A stretch of DNA of 8,147 nucleotides from Pseudomonadota bacterium. Lineage in GTDB: Bacteria > Pseudomonadota > Gammaproteobacteria > Burkholderiales > Burkholderiaceae_B. The position numbers were made by a program, and so were the translations under genes. The notes beneath the pieces were generated by a model. The model saw nothing but the letters and a program-made list of their open reading frames with translations. It made no database searches and had not been told where the DNA came from. Each line of letters starts with the position of its first letter. Position 1 is the stretch's first letter. Location of the stretch: contig JAEWHK010000048.1 of assembly GCA_023387815.1 (NCBI GenBank), forward strand, positions 1 through 8,147, in the 5' to 3' direction. This document shows, piece by piece, positions 5,577 through 8,147 of this stretch.

Positions 5577-7355
5577 TTAGAATGTACGTGCTTTTGGAGG
5601 GAACGTCTCGACAGTCAACGGTTTCATATGTACCGGTTTGTATTCGAGACGACCGTCGGCAGAATGCCACAGCGTGTGCTTGAGCCAGTTCACGTCATCG
5701 CGTTCCGGATAGTCATCCAGCGCGTGGGCACCACGACTCTCGTGACGATTGGCAGCCGACTTGATGGTGGCACGTGCCACTTCGGTCATATTGGCCAGCT
5801 CAAGCGCCTCTACGCGTGCGGTGTTGAACACCTTGGACTTATCGTCAAATTTGACGTGTTTGGCCTGCTCTGCCAGTTCGTCGATCTGACCAACACCCTC
5901 GTTGAGCAGTTCGAGTGTACGGAATACGCCGCAATGACGCTGCATGGACGTGCGGATGCTGTTTGCCACATCCTGTACTTTTTCGCCAGTCTTGCGCGTT
6001 TCCAGTTCGTTAACGCGGGCCAGTGAGAAATCCAGTGATTCTTTGGGAATATCCTGATGCGCCATCTGACGCTCAAGATGAGATTCAACAATCCGGTTAC
6101 CTGCAGCGCGGCCGAAGACCACCAGATCCAGCAAGGAGTTCGTACCGAGGCGGTTTGCACCGTGAACAGAAACGGCAGCGCATTCACCAATCGCGTACAG
6201 ACCTTTGACGATTTTCTCTTCGCCGTTTTCCCAGGTAACCACTTCACCATGGTAATTGGCAGGGATGCCGCCCATCTGGTAATGAATGGTAGGCACAACG
6301 GGAATGGGTTCCTTGATGGGATCCACATTACCGAACTTGATAGCAATTTCGCGAATGGATGGCAGACGTTTGTTAATCACGTCGGCGCCCAGATGATCCA
6401 GCTTGAGCACCACGTAGCTGCCATCGGGACCACAACCGCGGCCTTCCTTGATTTCCTGGTCCATGGAGCGGGAAACAAAATCGCGCGGCGCCAGGTCTTT
6501 CAGTGTTGGCGCGTAACGTTCCATGAAACGTTCGCCATCTTTGTTCAGAAGAATACCGCCCTCACCCCGGACGCCTTCGGTAATCAGCACACCTGCGCCG
6601 GCAACGCCGGTTGGGTGGAACTGCCAGAACTCCATGTCCTGCAGGCAGACGCCAGCGCGGGCAGCCATGCCCAGGCCGTCGCCGGTATTGATAAATGCAT
6701 TGGTTGAGGCAGCCCAGATACGGCCTGCACCACCCGTTGCCAGTACAACAGCCTTACCTTCGAGGATGTAGATCTCACCGGTTTCCATTTCCAGGGCAGT
6801 GACACCGACAACATCGCCTTCGTCGTTACGCAGCAGGTCCAGCGCCATCCATTCAACGAAGAACTGAGTGCGGGCAGCCACGTTACGCTGGTAAAGCGTA
6901 TGCAGCAGCGCATGTCCGGTACGGTCAGCCGCTGCACAGGCGCGCTGAACAGGCTTCTCACCGAAGTTGGCGGTATGACCACCAAATGGACGTTGATAAA
7001 TAGTGCCGTCCGCATTGCGGTCAAACGGCATGCCAAAGTGTTCCAGCTCGTAAACGGCGTTAGGCGCCTGGCGACACATGAATTCGATGGCGTCCTGGTC
7101 ACCCAGCCAGTCTGAACCCTTGACGGTATCGTACATGTGCCAATACCAGTTGTCTTCGCTCATATTGCCCAGCGAAGCACCAATTCCGCCCTGCGCGGCA
7201 ACAGTGTGAGAACGGGTTGGGAAAACCTTGGAAAGAACAGCAACGGATAATCCGGCCTGTGCCAATTGAAGGGAGCAGCGCATACCGGACCCGCCGGCAC
7301 CCACGACCACTACATCAAACTGGCGGCGCGGTAATGATGATTTGATAGCAACCAC
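5577..7355 (-). CDS. sdhA: Succinate dehydrogenase flavoprotein subunit
   Basis: Catalytic subunit of complex II: oxidises succinate to fumarate using covalently bound FAD. It has 592 residues, the normal length. The dinucleotide fold starts with VVVGAGGSGMR at 16-26. The flavinylated histidine is His50 in TRSHTVAAQGG. Active-site residues corresponding to E. coli His242, Arg286, His354 and Arg399 are His247 (QFHPTG), Arg291 (APRD), His358 (IHYQMGG) and Arg402 (NRLGTNSLLD), all present. The start codon is GTG at 7355-7353, three bases after the sdhD stop, with GGAG at 7369-7366 ten bases upstream. The N-terminus VAIKSSLPRRQFD fits relatives, so GTG is preferred over internal starts. It lies mid-operon between the membrane anchors and sdhB. 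FAD attachment probably needs the SdhE encoded downstream. Confidence 0.97.
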   Translation of the reverse strand: MVAIKSSLPRRQFDVVVVGAGGSGMRCSLQLAQAGLSVAVLSKVFPTRSHTVAAQGGIGASLGNMSEDNWYWHMYDTVKGSDWLGDQDAIEFMCRQAPNAVYELEHFGMPFDRNADGTIYQRPFGGHTANFGEKPVQRACAAADRTGHALLHTLYQRNVAARTQFFVEWMALDLLRNDEGDVVGVTALEMETGEIYILEGKAVVLATGGAGRIWAASTNAFINTGDGLGMAARAGVCLQDMEFWQFHPTGVAGAGVLITEGVRGEGGILLNKDGERFMERYAPTLKDLAPRDFVSRSMDQEIKEGRGCGPDGSYVVLKLDHLGADVINKRLPSIREIAIKFGNVDPIKEPIPVVPTIHYQMGGIPANYHGEVVTWENGEEKIVKGLYAIGECAAVSVHGANRLGTNSLLDLVVFGRAAGNRIVESHLERQMAHQDIPKESLDFSLARVNELETRKTGEKVQDVANSIRTSMQRHCGVFRTLELLNEGVGQIDELAEQAKHVKFDDKSKVFNTARVEALELANMTEVARATIKSAANRHESRGAHALDDYPERDDVNWLKHTLWHSADGRLEYKPVHMKPLTVETFPPKARTF

Positions 7356-7358
7356 GGC

Positions 7359-7736
7359 TTATAAACTCCAGACAATTTTAGCGAAATACAGGACGGCGCC
7401 GATCAGCCACAGGATAGTAAGAACCTGCAGCGTCAGTCGAACACCAACGGGTTTGACGTAATCCATCCAGATATCGCGTACGCCGATCCATGCATGCCAG
7501 GCAAGCGAGAAAAAGGCCAGCGTCGCGGCGATCTGCCCCAGGGGCAGCCCCCAACAGGAGAACGTGAAGAAACCCTTCCAGGATTCGTAGTTAATGGGGG
7601 TAAACAGCGCAGCGATCAGAAAGACCGTTGAATAGATAGCCAGAATGACGGCTGTAATACGCTGAACGATGAAATCCTTGATACCGTACCCGGCACCCAC
7701 AACCAGGCGTTTTGTACCTACCAGTTCCTTGGCCAT
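7359..7736 (-). CDS. sdhD: Succinate dehydrogenase membrane anchor subunit D
   Basis: One of two hydrophobic subunits that anchor complex II in the inner membrane and form the haem b and quinone sites. It has 125 residues with three predicted transmembrane helices at about 25-46, 66-86 and 101-123. The signature WHAWIGVRDIWMDYVKP (80-96) contains His81, which aligns with the E. coli haem ligand His71, and Asp92-Tyr93, which align with Asp82-Tyr83 near the quinone. The ATG overlaps the sdhC stop by one base (TAATG). GGAG at 7747-7744 lies seven bases upstream, indicating translational coupling that suits the 1:1 ratio of the two anchors. Confidence 0.93.
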   Translation of the reverse strand: MAKELVGTKRLVVGAGYGIKDFIVQRITAVILAIYSTVFLIAALFTPINYESWKGFFTFSCWGLPLGQIAATLAFFSLAWHAWIGVRDIWMDYVKPVGVRLTLQVLTILWLIGAVLYFAKIVWSL

Positions 7737-8147
7737 TATATTGCTCCAAACATTTTAACGGCGAACACCAGTGTCAGCGCCAGGCTGACGCCCAGAACCA
7801 CGGCGGCGCTTTTCTGTGCACTGACCTTGTCAATACCAATATGCAGGTCAAGAACCAGATAACGGATACCGGCACACAGGTGATGCATGAAGCCCCACAA
7901 CAGAACCAGCAGAATGAGCTTGAGAATGAGGCCACCTGCTCCGCTGCCCAATGATGCAAAGCTTTCCGGCGAAGCCACGCTGGCTGCGAATAGCGGGATC
8001 AGGATAATGGGAAGACTGAGAAAGAGCAGAGCGCCACTGATCCGATGCAAAATAGACACTTTACCGGCGGCCGGCAGGTGGTATTTTGTAATCTGGGCAA
8101 CATCGATATTACGATATTGCGGGCGCTGTTTTGACGGGGTGTCTGAC
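7736..8147 (-). CDS. sdhC: Succinate dehydrogenase cytochrome b556 subunit C (start codon cut by window edge)
   Basis: Haem-b/quinone anchor of complex II. The frame is open to the right edge and reads SDTPSKQRPQYRNIDV and onward. The last base, 8147, is G on the minus strand and would complete an ATG, so only the first two bases appear missing and the protein would have 137 residues. The GTG at 8059 is internal, because homologues continue upstream through PQYRNI and LPAAGKVSILHR. Ser32, His35 and Arg36 in SILHRISG match the E. coli quinone-site Ser27, His30 and Arg31. His90 in HLCAGIRYLVLD aligns with haem ligand His84, and Asp101 with Asp95. Tyr97 replaces E. coli His91. Three predicted transmembrane helices lie at about 38-58, 73-95 and 114-134. 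As first gene of the operon, its promoter lies outside the window. Confidence 0.95.
   Translation of the reverse strand, partial: SDTPSKQRPQYRNIDVAQITKYHLPAAGKVSILHRISGALLFLSLPIILIPLFAASVASPESFASLGSGAGGLILKLILLVLLWGFMHHLCAGIRYLVLDLHIGIDKVSAQKSAAVVLGVSLALTLVFAVKMFGAI

Noticed and set aside
4946..5683. Plus-strand open frame of 245 codons opposite sdhB and the end of sdhA
   Set aside because: It lies antisense to sdhB with all its iron-sulfur cysteine motifs and crosses the sdhA-sdhB junction. It has no recognisable domain or ribosome site and is a codon-bias artefact.
6057..6707. Plus-strand open frame of 216 codons opposite sdhA
   Set aside because: It is entirely antisense to active-site regions of SdhA, with no promoter, ribosome site or domain evidence.
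7736..8059. GTG at 8059 as the sdhC start
   Set aside because: The frame continues upstream to the window edge with the conserved SdhC N-terminus (PQYRNI, LPAAGKVSILHR). The GTG encodes an internal valine next to the quinone-site motif.

Overview
The window is a piece of core-metabolism chromosome from a betaproteobacterium, most likely Burkholderiales/Alcaligenaceae (Bordetella, Achromobacter, Advenella and relatives). I infer this from the closeness of the SDH, GltA and MaeB proteins to what I remember of that family, from the sdhCDAB-sdhE-gltA order, and from a moderate rather than very high GC content. I see no mobile element, CRISPR array, tRNA, rRNA or horizontally acquired island. Base composition and codon use look uniform throughout by eye.

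Layout. Positions 1-337 are mostly non-coding. They hold a possible last few codons of an upstream gene, a candidate promoter and a 5' leader that can fold. Two plus-strand genes follow: maeB (malic enzyme with a C-terminal phosphotransacetylase-like domain, 338-2620) and a DoxX-family membrane protein (2620-3015). Their stop and start codons overlap as TAATG, so they are very probably one operon. It ends in a strong intrinsic terminator at 3060-3093. From the other side, a minus-strand block converges on it, reading right to left: sdhC (start codon just off the right edge), sdhD, sdhA, sdhB, sdhE and gltA, ending in its own intrinsic terminator at 3167-3195.

Function. SdhC and SdhD form the haem-b/quinone membrane anchor of succinate dehydrogenase (respiratory complex II). 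SdhA is the FAD catalytic subunit, SdhB the three-cluster iron-sulfur subunit, and SdhE the factor that promotes covalent attachment of FAD to SdhA. GltA, citrate synthase, brings acetyl-CoA into the same TCA cycle. MaeB on the opposite strand takes malate out of the cycle as pyruvate plus reduced nicotinamide cofactor. The convergent pair therefore combines a TCA-cycle operon with a TCA-draining enzyme. All catalytic and cofactor residues I could check are present, and no gene is visibly broken.

I do not find a new biological system here. The points that merit a second look are regulatory: a short hairpin followed by six U residues between sdhE and gltA that could act as a leaky terminator; the tight coupling of an uncharacterised DoxX protein to malic enzyme; the structured maeB leader with a direct repeat; and the dense hairpins between the two converging operons.
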